Positions 16,974 to 27,784 of a stretch of 64,000 nt of DNA are shown one piece after another (the stretch's first letter is position 1; each line of letters begins with the position of its first letter). Source of the DNA: Pseudoalteromonas denitrificans DSM 6059. GTDB taxonomy: Bacteria > Pseudomonadota > Gammaproteobacteria > Enterobacterales > Alteromonadaceae. The notes under the pieces are model-generated. The model saw only the letters and a program-made list of their open reading frames with translations. It was not told where the DNA came from and made no database searches. The stretch covers positions 44,769-108,768 of the forward strand of contig NZ_FOLO01000012.1 in the NCBI RefSeq assembly GCF_900112265.1, read 5' to 3'. The position numbers and the translations under genes are program-made.

Positions 16974-18191
16974 TTAATTAACTAGTTCAATTTTATTAAA
17001 GTCTATTTTATTTTCTTTTGGTGAGCACTCTATCTCACTAACCACTTTGAACTTGGTAAATAAAATATAACCAAAACAAGTGAAGAATAACCCTATAACA
17101 ACAGCACCAACCCATTGGATTTGTAAGAAATCCAGTTTAAATAATAAGGTAAGCAAACTTAGAGCAAACAAGTTACCCAATAAGTATTTTACTTTACCTA
17201 ATCGTGCCACGCTTAAATTTAGGTTGTCGGTATATAATCGAATCAAGGAATCTAAAGAGTTGATCACAAAAGTTATCCCGACTATCGCCATGGCTAAATT
17301 ATAGAAACCAGTGGTTTCTAATCCATTCGCGCTGTAGTAATACAAGACTGTAAACCATATTGCGATTGGAATTGATGGGAAAACCAACATCGCTGCCAAT
17401 ACTTGGTAAGTACGAAGGCCACCAACAAAACGTGCTGTAAATTGGCCAATCATAATGCTCCATGCAAACCACCAATATAGGTAAAATTCATGGTAGTCAT
17501 TTAAAGGTAAGACAAATTCATGGATATTACCAAAGTAACCACCAAGCAGTGCAAATGTGTTTGCAAACTCACCAATACCTGAGTTTTCTGAAAGGAAAGC
17601 ACCGGCCCACATTAATAAGATTAGCCCAATGAACATCCAGCTGGTTGCTAGGCTTAGTAGGCGCACGTAACGTATGCTAGTACTTGAATAAACAGCTGCT
17701 GCAATCACTAAAAATACGATTAAATAGAAACTGCCAATAATCGATTTACCATCACCAAGCTCAGGTACGTACCAAGGCAAGTTGGTTAACAATAAATATG
17801 CTGTAAAGGCACAAGTGCCAATAATAACAACGTTATTAATTAGCTTGATCAGCGGAAGCTCAAAAAAGCGCACTCTTGGTTCAATAACACAGAAATAAAA
17901 ACAGGTTAGAAAGTAAAAACCCCAAATGAGAAATGCCCAAAAACCAAACTCAATAGATAATGGGTTAGTAAATGCATATTCAGGACTGGTTGCAAGGTCG
18001 GCATAACCCGCAAACTCAGTGAGAGGGAACATAATAAGGCCTACATCAAGGCCTGAAGTAAACAAAATAGCAATAAAGGTAAATGTTTTAACTGGCGTTA
18101 CGCCAACACAGCGAATATTTCCCCAGCGGTATAAAACAAATGCGATGGCTGCAAAGGTAAATAAGATACCAGCAGATAACCAAGCGGTCAT
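16974..18191 (-). CDS. Short BCCT-family (betaine/choline/carnitine) transporter
   Basis: A 405-residue polytopic membrane protein of the BCCT family. The N-terminal segment WLSAGILFTFAAIAFVLYRWG and the block ATSWMFIGLILLM match conserved BCCT helices. The key aromatic stretch FYLYWWFAWSIMIGQFTARFVGGLRTYQV corresponds to the BetP tryptophan box of TM8. The protein is about 100 residues shorter than BetP or BetT. The canonical GMGIGL motif is replaced by SGLDVGL, so sodium or substrate coordination may differ. Strong RBS AAGGAGG before the ATG. Lies between betA and the porin; choline uptake is the likely job, with betaine as an alternative. Confidence 0.78.
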   Translation of the reverse strand: MTAWLSAGILFTFAAIAFVLYRWGNIRCVGVTPVKTFTFIAILFTSGLDVGLIMFPLTEFAGYADLATSPEYAFTNPLSIEFGFWAFLIWGFYFLTCFYFCVIEPRVRFFELPLIKLINNVVIIGTCAFTAYLLLTNLPWYVPELGDGKSIIGSFYLIVFLVIAAAVYSSTSIRYVRLLSLATSWMFIGLILLMWAGAFLSENSGIGEFANTFALLGGYFGNIHEFVLPLNDYHEFYLYWWFAWSIMIGQFTARFVGGLRTYQVLAAMLVFPSIPIAIWFTVLYYYSANGLETTGFYNLAMAIVGITFVINSLDSLIRLYTDNLNLSVARLGKVKYLLGNLFALSLLTLLFKLDFLQIQWVGAVVIGLFFTCFGYILFTKFKVVSEIECSPKENKIDFNKIELVN

Positions 18192-18370
18192 AGCAGCCTC
18201 CTTTTTATAATTTTAATGGGTGTAAACACGTATTACTCCTGTTTCTTTTTATAATTAGAGTATTTTTAATTATTAGGTTAAACCCTAAATATTAACTTTT
18301 GTAATTATGACTCTTGTTATAATAGTCATGATTGCGAAAATTAATGTCTTAAAAATACCCACGAATGAAT

Positions 18371-20056
18371 TTAGTCTGTTTTTCTATTTGGCTTATTTGT
18401 ACGTTGTTGCTGCTGCCAATCAGGTGCAAGCGTTACTGGGGCTGTGGATGGTGGTAAAGTATCTCGTCCGCGAATTAAATCGGCAGCACGCTCTGCAACC
18501 ATTATTGTAGGTGCATTAAGATTTCCGTTTGGAATAGTAGTAAATATTGATGAATCAACTACTCTTAATCCTTCAATACCATGGACTTTAGTTTCAGGGT
18601 CAACAACTGCTAGTTTATCCGTGCCCATTTTACATGAACAGGATGGGTGGTAAGCACTTTCAACAAATTGGCGAACAAAGGTATCAATCTCTTCATCAGT
18701 TTGAACATGTATTCCTGGTTGAATTTCTTCACCGCGGTATTCGTCTAGCGCTGATTGATGAATAATTTCTCGCGTTAAGCGCACACAGGCACGAAAGCCT
18801 TCACGGTCTTCTTCATGCTCAAGATAATTAAAACGGATTTGAGGATGCGCTTTAGGATCAGCAGATACCGCTTTTATAAATCCACGACTCTTAGGTTTAT
18901 TGTGTCCGATATGTACTTGAAATCCGTGACCAGCAAATGCTTCTTTACCATCATATCTCATTGCTGCTGGTAAAAAGTGATATTGCAAATCGGGCCATTG
19001 GACATTTGTTTTAGAGCGAATAAAACCACAAGACTCAAAATGATTGGTCGAACCTAAGCCTTTTTTGGTCAAGATCCAACGGGTGCCTATCAGGAACTTA
19101 CTCCATAAACCTAACTTACCATTAAGGGATATTGGTTTTTTACATTTAAATTGAAAATAAAACTCTAGATGATCTTGTAAATTTTCACCTACACCAGGTA
19201 AATCATGTTTCACTTCAATATTGGCATCATCAAGTACTGATTTTGGGCCAATTCCAGAAAGCTGCAAAATATGCGGGGAGCCAATGGGACCTGCTGATAA
19301 AATGACTTCTTTATTAACTGTTACGTCAATAACTTTGCCTTTACGCTCATATCGTACACCAACAGTCTTTTTGCCTTCTAATAAAACTTTATGTACCAAC
19401 GCATGGGTGATCACAGTTAAGTTTTTACGTGCCATAGCCGGGCGTAAATATGCATTCGATGTTGAGCTGCGCACACCATTTTTTATTGTCATGTGCATTG
19501 GGCCAAAGCCTTCTTGCTGGGCACCATTGTAATCTTTGGTTTCTAAGTAACCGGCCTGAACACCCGCATCAACAAATGCTTTATAGAGTGGGTTTTGCAT
19601 TTGATTGCCATTATTTACACCTAAAGGCCCACTTTCACCTCGATATTCATCAGCATTAAATGCCCAAGTTTCGGCTTTTTTGAAATATGGTAGACAATGT
19701 GCGTAATCCCAGTTTGTTGCACCATGCTCTTGCCATTCATCAAAATCTTTAGCATGACCGCGAACATAAACCATGCCATTAATTGATGAAGAACCCCCTA
19801 ACACTTTACCGCGAGGGCAGTGCATACGGCGATTATCAAGGTGTGGTTCAGCTTGTGTTTCAAACTGCCAGGCATATTTTTTTGTATTCATTGGAATAGA
19901 TAATGCCGTTGGCATTTGAATAAAAATGCTTTTATCACTACCACCAGTTTCAAGCAGTAATACTTGATTATTACTATCTTCAGTTAGGCGGTTTGCTAAT
20001 ACACAGCCAGCAGAGCCTGCTCCAACAATAATGTAATCAAATTTTTCTTTTATCAT
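18371..20056 (-). CDS. betA: Choline dehydrogenase BetA (GMC oxidoreductase)
   Basis: A 561-residue GMC flavoenzyme. The ADP-binding fold is [20 protein letters not shown] (7-26), followed by [20 protein letters not shown] (about 80-99). The C-terminal motif [11 protein letters not shown] (His about 470) and the NLNAPTIM region hold the catalytic His/Asn pair. It oxidises choline to betaine aldehyde (and can act further) with FAD, delivering electrons to the respiratory chain. Length matches E. coli BetA (556). The gene is 98 nt downstream of betB in a betI-betB-betA order. It has a slightly extended polar C-terminal tail (residues about 535-561). Confidence 0.95.
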   Translation of the reverse strand: MIKEKFDYIIVGAGSAGCVLANRLTEDSNNQVLLLETGGSDKSIFIQMPTALSIPMNTKKYAWQFETQAEPHLDNRRMHCPRGKVLGGSSSINGMVYVRGHAKDFDEWQEHGATNWDYAHCLPYFKKAETWAFNADEYRGESGPLGVNNGNQMQNPLYKAFVDAGVQAGYLETKDYNGAQQEGFGPMHMTIKNGVRSSTSNAYLRPAMARKNLTVITHALVHKVLLEGKKTVGVRYERKGKVIDVTVNKEVILSAGPIGSPHILQLSGIGPKSVLDDANIEVKHDLPGVGENLQDHLEFYFQFKCKKPISLNGKLGLWSKFLIGTRWILTKKGLGSTNHFESCGFIRSKTNVQWPDLQYHFLPAAMRYDGKEAFAGHGFQVHIGHNKPKSRGFIKAVSADPKAHPQIRFNYLEHEEDREGFRACVRLTREIIHQSALDEYRGEEIQPGIHVQTDEEIDTFVRQFVESAYHPSCSCKMGTDKLAVVDPETKVHGIEGLRVVDSSIFTTIPNGNLNAPTIMVAERAADLIRGRDTLPPSTAPVTLAPDWQQQQRTNKPNRKTD

Positions 20057-20154
20057 GTAAAACTCGTATTTACTACTTTAGTGACCAAAACGCCTGTTTT
20101 GGTAATTATTAAATCTTTAACGATTGAGAACTAGCTGTTGAAAAAGAGCCCCAT

Positions 20155-21618
20155 TTAAAAAGGGCTTTCCAAAGGTTGTAACCCAACATACACAGCTTTA
20201 AGTTGAGTATAGTGGTTAAGTGTCGCAAGGCCATTTTCACGACCAATTCCAGATTGTTTGTAACCACCAACTGGCATTTGTGCCGGTGATAAACCATAGC
20301 TATTAATCCAACAAATTCCCGCTTCCATTTGATGAATAACTCTATGGGCACGACTTATATCCTGAGTAAAGACAGCCGCTGCCAGTCCAAACTCTGTTGC
20401 ATTAGCGCGGGTAATGACTTCGTCTTCATCTTCGAATGTGAGAAGACTCATTACTGGACCAAATATTTCTTCACGGCAAATGGTCATTTCATCTGTGCAG
20501 TCTGTGAAGATAGTGGGGGCTATAAAATAGCCATCTAGGGCATTTTTAGGTGCAAGTGCTGTTCCGCCATAAAGTAGCTTTGCGCCTTCCTTAATACCAA
20601 CCTTGATATAATCTAATACTAAATCGAAGTGCTTTGAAGAAATAAGCGCACCAAAATTAGTTTCAGGATCCATTGGGTCGCCAACAATAATATTTTGACT
20701 TGTTCGTTGGATAAGCTTTTCAATAAATTTTGGGTAAACTGATTTTTGAATGAATATACGGGTTCCGTTGGTACAAATTTCACCTTGGGTATAAAAATTA
20801 CCTAACATAGCAGCAGAAACTGCATTGTCGATATCCGCATCATCAAAAATAATCAGTGGTGATTTTCCGCCAAGCTCCATAGTGACATCTTTCAGTGAAC
20901 TGGCGGCTGCAGCCATCACTTTTTTGCCTGTGCCTACTTCACCGGTAAAAGATATTTTTGCAATTTCAGGGTGGCGGGTTAACCAAGAACCAACATCACC
21001 AGCCCCTTGAACAACATTAAATACCCCATTTGGAATACCAGCTTCAGTGAAAATTTCTGCAAGTTTTAATGCACCTAGAGGTGTTTCTTCTGATGGCTTA
21101 AAAATCATCACATTACCGCAAGCAAGTGCGGGAGCAGACTTCCAGCAAGCGATTTGTAAAGGGTAGTTCCAAGCACCAATACCTGCACAAATACCAAGTG
21201 GTTCACGACGAGTGTAATAAAAATCACCATCAACTGGCTGCTGATTTCCTTCAATACCAGGAGCAAGTCCAGCAAAAAACTCGATAGAATCAGCCCCTGA
21301 ATGTACATCAACTACAGAAGCTTCTTGCCATGGTTTACCTGTATCTAATACTTCAATTTCTGCGAGTTCATCATTACGCTCCCGTAATAAGTTTACTGCT
21401 TTGTGTAAAATACGGCTGCGTTCAATCGCACTCATTGCTGACCAAATAGCAAACCCTTGTTTTGCACTTGTTATTGCGTGTTCTTTAATTTTTTCATCTG
21501 CAGTTTCAACTTGATAGATTACTTTCCCTGTTGCAGGATTAATCACATCAAATGTTTCGCCACTGGCGTTTGCCAAATAGTCGCCATTGACATAGTTTTT
21601 ATAGCGTTTTAATGACAT
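20155..21618 (-). CDS. betB: Betaine-aldehyde dehydrogenase BetB
   Basis: A 487-residue NAD(P)-dependent aldehyde dehydrogenase. [13 protein letters not shown] and [12 protein letters not shown] are the cofactor and oxyanion segments, [14 protein letters not shown] (247-260) contains the general base Glu248, and [10 protein letters not shown] (279-288) contains the catalytic Cys282. It converts betaine aldehyde to glycine betaine. Length is near E. coli BetB (490). The start codon overlaps the betI gene by 10 nt, so it is translated in the same transcript, and GGAG is placed before the ATG. BetA, the preceding enzyme, is encoded downstream. Confidence 0.95.
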   Translation of the reverse strand: MSLKRYKNYVNGDYLANASGETFDVINPATGKVIYQVETADEKIKEHAITSAKQGFAIWSAMSAIERSRILHKAVNLLRERNDELAEIEVLDTGKPWQEASVVDVHSGADSIEFFAGLAPGIEGNQQPVDGDFYYTRREPLGICAGIGAWNYPLQIACWKSAPALACGNVMIFKPSEETPLGALKLAEIFTEAGIPNGVFNVVQGAGDVGSWLTRHPEIAKISFTGEVGTGKKVMAAAASSLKDVTMELGGKSPLIIFDDADIDNAVSAAMLGNFYTQGEICTNGTRIFIQKSVYPKFIEKLIQRTSQNIIVGDPMDPETNFGALISSKHFDLVLDYIKVGIKEGAKLLYGGTALAPKNALDGYFIAPTIFTDCTDEMTICREEIFGPVMSLLTFEDEDEVITRANATEFGLAAAVFTQDISRAHRVIHQMEAGICWINSYGLSPAQMPVGGYKQSGIGRENGLATLNHYTQLKAVYVGLQPLESPF

Positions 21619-22214
21619 GTAATATCTCCGTACTGCTTGATTAGATCATCTATAAAATTTTTACATAATTGCTCGGCTTGCTTAAACTCTTCTGCAGGCA
21701 TTGGGCTCAAAGCACTGCGCAACCAGAAACCATCAATCATTGCCGCGGCTTGTTTAGATGCTATTTTTGCTAAATCATCCGCGAGGATCTGACGAAAAGA
21801 GAAAAGTAAATTGCTGTATAAGCGTTTGCTATTGATATGCTGCAATCTGGCTAAGCCGGGATCGTGCATAGACTGAGCCCAGAAGCTAAGCCATGTTTTT
21901 GTTGCGGGTAAAGAACGTTGTAGTTGGGTGAAATTAGCTTCGATAACCATTTTTAGTCTATCAGATGCTGTGAGAGGATATTGAGTCACACGCTCTAATA
22001 AAGCGAGCTTTAGTTGATCAAGAAGGTATTGCACCGTAGCCTCGATTAATCCCTGCTTTCCACCAAAATAGTGACTAATAATACCAGACGATAAACCCGC
22101 TATTTTACTAATGGTAATGATAGTGGTTTTTTGTAATCCATACTGCGCCACAGACTCTAATGTCGCATTAATTAGCTGTTGCTTTCGCAGAGGTTTCATT
22201 CCGACTTTTGGCAC
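21609..22214 (-). CDS. betI: BetI, TetR-family repressor of the choline operon
   Basis: A 201-residue TetR-type repressor. The N-terminus [21 protein letters not shown] matches the start of E. coli BetI (MPKLGMQ), so the GTG at 22214 is the likely start, supported by AAGG upstream. [28 protein letters not shown] (about 36-60). BetI binds choline and leaves its operator to induce bet genes. First gene of the minus-strand cluster; betB overlaps its end by 10 nt. A perfect palindrome 22 nt upstream is the expected BetI operator. Confidence 0.92.
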   Translation of the reverse strand: MPKVGMKPLRKQQLINATLESVAQYGLQKTTIITISKIAGLSSGIISHYFGGKQGLIEATVQYLLDQLKLALLERVTQYPLTASDRLKMVIEANFTQLQRSLPATKTWLSFWAQSMHDPGLARLQHINSKRLYSNLLFSFRQILADDLAKIASKQAAAMIDGFWLRSALSPMPAEEFKQAEQLCKNFIDDLIKQYGDITCH

Positions 22215-22235
22215 TGATTACCTTAATTATTTTTA

Positions 22236-22249
22236 ATTGAACGTTCAAT
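22236..22249. promoter_or_regulatory. BetI-type operator
   Basis: ATTGAACGTTCAAT is a perfect 14-bp palindrome 22 nt upstream of the betI GTG start. It resembles the E. coli BetI operator core recalled as ATTGGACGTTCAAT. Position and symmetry fit choline-responsive autoregulation of betIBA. Confidence 0.65.
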
Positions 22250-22496
22250 CAATAATAATTTTACTGGTTTGAGCGTAAATTTTCAACTAGCCTTACCCGT
22301 TTTAATAGCTACACTATAGAATTAGTTTCTACTTACTAATTTTAAGTCAGGAAATTAATAAATATAAGTTTTTAGGTTTTAAAACTTTAAATTGATGAAA
22401 GTTATGAAATAAAGACGGTTATTATTAACATTTATAACCTTGCTTTTAAAAGCCAATATATTGATAATTTTTTACTTCTATTTTTTCGTGTATTTA

Positions 22497-23687
22497 TTAT
22501 TTGTCGGCTGTTAATAATAACTTAATGTTTTTTTGTATTGGTAAGTAACGAAATGGTAATTCTATATATCGATGAGAATATATTGCGGATATTAGGGTAA
22601 GAGTCATAAAGGTTACGATATAAAAACCTGTTTGAGTAATAGAAAGTGATTTAATTAACCAAGCGTCTTTTAATATGGGTAATACGAACCAAAAAACCAT
22701 AAACCAAACACCATGCATTAAATATATAGAATATGAAATCCGACCTAAATACTGTGGGATTGGCTTAGACAATAGGCATAAAATAACTTGTCGATTGAAT
22801 GCAGCACAAAGCACTAATGTAAAAAATAGAGGGATGGCGAGTAAATCATTTAATCGCAAATGAAATATAGCAAGTAAAGCTAATAAAGTTATTATAAAAG
22901 TTTTGTCTTGTTGAAATATATTTTTTGCTAAATTCAGCTTAAAGACCTGATAACTCGTTACACCTAAGGAAAATTCGAAAAAACATCTTAAAAAACCAAA
23001 ATCAAAAGTAATATCCAGATTATTTTTTTGATGAAAATAGACTAAACATGTTAAACAGAAAAATGAAACCGCAGCGATAATTACTGAGTGTTTCTTATTA
23101 TTGGCTACATAATATAATAATCCAATTCCAAATATGTAGGCCCACCATTCAGCACCAATAGACCAAGAAACGATATTCCAAGATAGATAGGTATGTTGAT
23201 TCATCGCATTAGTTAAGAAAATATTACTAAGTAGTGCTTGCCAGTCAAAGTATAGATTCCAGCTGTCATCTATCGCAATGGGTATGAAATTCGATATGAC
23301 AATGACAAACCCTACTAGGATCATTATGGTAAATAAATGCAATGGATATATTCGAAAGAACCTCGCAAGAAGGTACTTTATAATATGACTTGTTTGAAAA
23401 TTGCCACTGAATTGTTCTCCATATATATGACAAATAATAAAACCGCTTAATATGAAAAAGAAGTCGACCCATAGATAGCCTTGGCTGATAAGTCCTGACC
23501 AATCATGAGGGAGTATAGAACCTAATTCTCGATAAAAAATAATGACATCCATGTGAAACAGTACGACCCACAATGCTGCAATACCACGAAGGGCTGTGAG
23601 AGCGCCAAGATATTGATTAGTCTTATATGTTTCATTTTTATTTAGAAGCTTTTTTGCTCCTAAGCTATCCTTAGAGGGAACTGTCAT
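22497..23687 (-). CDS. OafA/YrhL-like membrane acyltransferase (acyltransferase family 3)
   Basis: A 396-residue polytopic protein with about ten hydrophobic segments. The N-terminal motif ALTALRGIAALWVVLFHMD (about 30-48), with the His of the R-G-x-A ... H signature, and FFFILSGFII (about 76-85) are typical of Acyl_transf_3 membrane acyltransferases. They transfer acetyl or other acyl groups to extracytoplasmic sugars or lipids. It ends with RYIELPFRYLPIQKN, also typical. The acceptor is unknown and no polysaccharide genes are nearby. No clear RBS at the ATG. Confidence 0.82.
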   Translation of the reverse strand: MTVPSKDSLGAKKLLNKNETYKTNQYLGALTALRGIAALWVVLFHMDVIIFYRELGSILPHDWSGLISQGYLWVDFFFILSGFIICHIYGEQFSGNFQTSHIIKYLLARFFRIYPLHLFTIMILVGFVIVISNFIPIAIDDSWNLYFDWQALLSNIFLTNAMNQHTYLSWNIVSWSIGAEWWAYIFGIGLLYYVANNKKHSVIIAAVSFFCLTCLVYFHQKNNLDITFDFGFLRCFFEFSLGVTSYQVFKLNLAKNIFQQDKTFIITLLALLAIFHLRLNDLLAIPLFFTLVLCAAFNRQVILCLLSKPIPQYLGRISYSIYLMHGVWFMVFWFVLPILKDAWLIKSLSITQTGFYIVTFMTLTLISAIYSHRYIELPFRYLPIQKNIKLLLTADK

Positions 23688-23885
23688 TTTGATTTTAAAT
23701 TTAGTGACTTCTCATATTTTTATTATTCATTAAAGTAATAAGGAGAGATAGATGTGTGCAAACGTATTCATCAAGTTTGGTTTAACGACAAAAAGAGGGG
23801 AGAGAAGTTGTTTCCCTAAGTTTTTTTGTTGTCCACTAATGTGCACAATGTGGCATTTATAATTGCTCTTCCAGTCTTTATATTA

Positions 23886-24644
23886 TTATTTCCCTTGTAT
23901 CTTATTAAGTGCATTTTGCAGCTTTAAAATTGTTGATTTAGGTGTATCTAAACTCATGGCCATACAGGTTTGCCTTTCTTCGTTAGATAAAATTGAAAAT
24001 ACTTTTTTTAATTTTGAAATTGGCAATCCAACTTGTTGCATTCTTAAAGCTAAAGGTTCCTCTTCTTGAATAATTAAATCGACTCTTCCTTTAAATAATT
24101 TTCGAATATTGGCGAGTTCATCGGTTGCAATATCTATATTTATATTAGTTTCAAACCCTTGTGATATTAGATAATCATATGTCACACCACTGCCTACCGC
24201 CCCCAAATGGTACGATTTTAGATCTTCTAACTTATTTATTTTAATATCATTTCGATTCTTTAAACTGTAAATACTGACCCCTTGTGTTGAGATTAATGGA
24301 CATATCCATTGAAAGTCAGGTTCTCGGCTATCAATTTTAAAAATGGTATAAATTAATGTGTTCTTATTGTTTTTAGATAAGTTATACGCACGATTCCAGC
24401 CATATACTTTTATTTGGTAATCAAAACCAGCTTCTTTCATTACTTTTTTAAGTACTTTTGTAGAAATCCCAACAACTTGATTATTCTTGTTTATATAGTT
24501 AAAAGGCGGCCAAGGTTCAGTTACCACTAAAATAGAATTATTTTTAACAGCATGTTCGGTTGATGCAAATGAATTAGGAAATGTAGAAAAGAGGCTATAT
24601 ATACTTATTAAAGAGATTAGTATGATGCGTAAAATTATGCTCAT
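23886..24644 (-). CDS. Solitary periplasmic solute-binding protein (SBP_bac_3)
   Basis: A 252-residue exported protein. Signal peptide of about 27 residues (hydrophobic IILISLISIYSLFSTFPNSFAS). The mature part is a bilobal SBP_bac_3 fold: ILVVTEPWPPFNYINKNNQVVG opens lobe 1, VYGWNRAYNLSKNNKNTLIY has the YGWNRA form of a PW-x-RA motif, and lobe 2 begins at LGAVGSGVTYDYLISQGFE. No ABC permease or ATPase is nearby, so it may feed a chemoreceptor or another transporter. Three relatives are in this window (29089, 44048, 46886). Confidence 0.8.
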   Translation of the reverse strand: MSIILRIILISLISIYSLFSTFPNSFASTEHAVKNNSILVVTEPWPPFNYINKNNQVVGISTKVLKKVMKEAGFDYQIKVYGWNRAYNLSKNNKNTLIYTIFKIDSREPDFQWICPLISTQGVSIYSLKNRNDIKINKLEDLKSYHLGAVGSGVTYDYLISQGFETNINIDIATDELANIRKLFKGRVDLIIQEEEPLALRMQQVGLPISKLKKVFSILSNEERQTCMAMSLDTPKSTILKLQNALNKIQGK

Positions 24645-24843
24645 AGCAGTCTGTTTTTAATTTCAGAAATAATATTTAATTATGGGTACTATTAGTTTAA
24701 AAATCCAATTAAGCGTTAAGATTATGTGTTAAAGCTTGGCTTAATGACTCTAGCTAGTTTGAAATAATAAAACATATATATTTTAAAGTTTGTGAGGTTC
24801 TTTTTATTTCTATTAAATGTTTAGACGCCGGAGATAGAAATTA

Positions 24844-24891
24844 AAATAAGCACAGCCACCAATGTTTGAGTTTTGATGGCTGTGCTTATTT
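24844..24891 (-). terminator. Terminator after the desulfurase-dioxygenase-rhodanese gene
   Basis: A 15-bp perfect stem (24844-24858 with 24877-24891), 18-nt loop, 20 nt past the stop codon. Read on the minus strand, the second arm is followed by TTATTTTAATTT. One of the clearest terminators in the window. Confidence 0.75.
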
Positions 24892-24910
24892 ATTCGTTAT
24901 ATTTAGAACC

Positions 24911-27178
24911 TTAATTGTTCAACGCATAACCACCTTTTAAATGACCAACATTTTTATAACCTAAACGTGCTAAAGCTTGTGCTGCAATATGAGAGCGGCT
25001 ACCGCTGCGGCACACTAAAACTAACGGCTCAGATTTATCTTGATGTGCACTAATAAAGTCAACTAAACGTGTTAGTGGTACGTTTAAACCAAACTGCTGA
25101 TCATGGCCTAATACATATTCATGTGGTTCTCTAATATCAATTAAAGTCATGTCACTAGATTGCGACATGGCATCAGACAAAGTTTGTGAATTATAGTCAG
25201 TTACCTTCTTTTTATTACATGACTTTATAAAAGCACCACACATGATTTCGCTACCAACTTCATCATTAATGTTCTTATCTAAACCCACTTTTTGTGCTAC
25301 GAAATCTGTCACTGGAATATCATTATTGATAACTTGCGCCAATAAAGTATTGCGGTCCATTTCAGCGGAAATTGTGGTTACAAACTCATTGTTGTAATCA
25401 TGACTTGCGCACAATAAGCTTTCATTTCCTATTATATTATGAAGTAGTTGTATACTGTGGTGCATATGTTCTGAGCTACTTGTTGCAAAGTTAGTACGGC
25501 CTAAGCTGCCCATTAAAATCATATCGCCACAAAAAACGTAATCAATTTTAAGTTCAGTATCGGCTTCTGAGCATAAAATTAAACTAATACTGTCATCGGT
25601 ATGACCAGGTGTTGCTACTTTCACTAAGTATTTTTCACCCACTTTGATCATTGGATAACGATGGCCATTCAATACTTTATAATTACATGAAATAGGCCAA
25701 CCTAATGGATCAGTTTCTTGTATTGGTGTTAATTTATCAGCTAATCGACCCCGATCAGATACATGATCTGCATGTCCATGCGTATCTATTACAGCTGTTA
25801 AAGTTAAGTTTTGGCAATTTAATATAGTCGATAATCGCTCGGTAATTTCAGCTAAAGGATCAATAATAATTGCTGATTTACTGGTTTGATCTACATATAG
25901 CCAAGTACAGCTACCCCCGACTTTAAATTGCACCAAACCGTTAAGGTTTTCTTTAGGGCTTATTTGGTTAGAATCAAAGGTTAAACAGCTACGGCCAAGA
26001 GCTTTCGCTGACTGAATGATACGCTCACAGGCTGTATCAATTTGTATTTGTGTCATGGCAGGCCCAAAAGACATGCGAATTGCTGATTCACTTTGCCATG
26101 CAGGTAAGCCCATAGCATCTAATACAAAGCTTCGGGTGACTTTGGAGCTACAAGCAGAGCCAGAACTTACACGAATGTTAGCAGCATCAAATAAATCCAT
26201 CATTTCTTTAGAGCTAAACCCTGGTATCGCAAAGTTTAACGTTGTTGGTACGCTGTTCTTGAAACTGTGATTAAATACGACTTCAGGGAAAGATTTTTTT
26301 AGCGCAGAAGCTAGCTGTTCTCTAAATTTATGTAGCTGAACCACATCAGTAAATGATTCATCATTATTTGATAACAGCATATCAAAAATGATATTAAGTG
26401 CAGCTAATCCGGGTAAGTTTTCAGTACCAGAGCGCAAACCACCTTCCTGACCACCACCAGCAATAAAAGGCGTAAAAGGGGCATTTTCACGTATATAAAC
26501 AAACCCTATGCCTTTAGGGCCATATAATTTATGGCCACTGAATGGAGCGTAATCAATACTTGTATTAGCTAATTCTAAAGTTGTTTTACCTAGCGCCTGA
26601 ACACAATCAACCATCCAATATACGTTAGTATTATGCTTACGAATTACTTGTTCTAAGTGTGATAAATTTTGAAATACACCCGTTTCGTTGTTAACCGCCA
26701 TAGTACAAATCATTAAGGCATTAGGGACTTCATTAGCGATAAATTCTAAATCAAGATCGCCGTCACGATTAACTGGAATTGCTTTTATTTGTGCATTTAT
26801 TTCTAGAATGGTATTCCAATGTTTTAATGATTCAGGTACGGCTTTATGTTCAGTAGCACCATATAAAATAGTATATGTTTTGCCAGTTTCCATTTGTGAT
26901 TTTGCGCTATAAAGAGCAGATAATATACCTGTTTGAATACCCTCAGTTGCGCCACTGGTAAAAATAACAGACCCATTACCTGAGCCTAAAACTTTTTGTG
27001 CTTTTTCTCGGGCGTTATCCATGATTTGTTTGGCTTGTAGCCCTGAAATATGACTACTACTTGGATTACCGAACATCGTTTCCATCGTTGCCAGTGCGGC
27101 GGCGGCAGCTTTTGGCAATACTGGTGTAGTTGCGTTTGCATCGAGATAAATTTGGCTTAAAGAATTTTGTGTATTCAT
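24911..27178 (-). CDS. Fusion of cysteine desulfurase, persulfide dioxygenase-like MBL domain and rhodanese
   Basis: A 755-residue three-domain enzyme. Residues about 1-390 are a NifS/IscS-like class V desulfurase: IYLDANATTP start, SGHKLYGPKG with PLP Lys about 217, and the mobile-loop Cys in SSGSACSS about 343. Residues about 410-650 are a metallo-beta-lactamase fold (DTHGHADHVSDRG, PGHTDDS, FCGDMILMGSLGRTNF, SHDYNNE), the persulfide-dioxygenase (ETHE1) pattern. The C-terminal about 90 residues are a rhodanese with CRSGSRS (Cys about 723). It could channel sulfur from cysteine through persulfide to sulfite or thiosulfate. ATG 27178 is preferred over 27202, with AAAGAG seven nt upstream. Confidence 0.85.
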   Translation of the reverse strand: MNTQNSLSQIYLDANATTPVLPKAAAAALATMETMFGNPSSSHISGLQAKQIMDNAREKAQKVLGSGNGSVIFTSGATEGIQTGILSALYSAKSQMETGKTYTILYGATEHKAVPESLKHWNTILEINAQIKAIPVNRDGDLDLEFIANEVPNALMICTMAVNNETGVFQNLSHLEQVIRKHNTNVYWMVDCVQALGKTTLELANTSIDYAPFSGHKLYGPKGIGFVYIRENAPFTPFIAGGGQEGGLRSGTENLPGLAALNIIFDMLLSNNDESFTDVVQLHKFREQLASALKKSFPEVVFNHSFKNSVPTTLNFAIPGFSSKEMMDLFDAANIRVSSGSACSSKVTRSFVLDAMGLPAWQSESAIRMSFGPAMTQIQIDTACERIIQSAKALGRSCLTFDSNQISPKENLNGLVQFKVGGSCTWLYVDQTSKSAIIIDPLAEITERLSTILNCQNLTLTAVIDTHGHADHVSDRGRLADKLTPIQETDPLGWPISCNYKVLNGHRYPMIKVGEKYLVKVATPGHTDDSISLILCSEADTELKIDYVFCGDMILMGSLGRTNFATSSSEHMHHSIQLLHNIIGNESLLCASHDYNNEFVTTISAEMDRNTLLAQVINNDIPVTDFVAQKVGLDKNINDEVGSEIMCGAFIKSCNKKKVTDYNSQTLSDAMSQSSDMTLIDIREPHEYVLGHDQQFGLNVPLTRLVDFISAHQDKSEPLVLVCRSGSRSHIAAQALARLGYKNVGHLKGGYALNN

Positions 27179-27202
27179 ATACGGGCTCTTTATATTTAAC
27201 AA

Positions 27203-27780
27203 ATCAAATATAACTAAATGATATAAGTAATTTCATATTATTATATTAACAAGATAACATAACGATTCAAGCTTTAATTTTTGATTAAAATAAGTGCAAC
27301 TCAAACAAGTCATATAAAACAATCGTATAGCGGATAAGATATAAAAATAAAAATGAATGAATTTTAGACTTCAAGTTTTAGGAGTTTGTTAGTAGGTATT
27401 TTCTGGTGTGCTTTAGGCTTATACTTTGCTACATATTGGATTTTATTTGGGTAAACTAAATCGATTTACAATGTTATTGAGTGCTAAATCTATATTGGTA
27501 ACTGTTTTATATTTTTTCAATGAATTGTTTTGATCATGCTATTTTTTAGTTTTTAGTTGTGGGCATGACGATTACACCCAAAATTACTTAATAGGTTGGC
27601 AGAAAAAGGATCAGAGTTTGCTCATACTCGATTAAAAATATTTAGTTAGCTATATAGAGTGAGTTCTGGAAATAAATATCTTTATATTTTATAAGTTTAA
27701 CAAGTTGAACGGCTTTTAACTTTTGAGCACCACTTTTCTCAGGGTAAGGGCGATACGTGCTGCTGGGTAAGTAATGCGTT
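27203..27780. other. Intergenic region of about 580 nt
   Basis: Lies upstream of the minus-strand fusion gene and downstream of the carbonic anhydrase terminator. Strongly AT-rich. I see no convincing reading frame, tRNA or repeat on either strand. Confidence 0.5.
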
Positions 27781-27784
27781 AACT

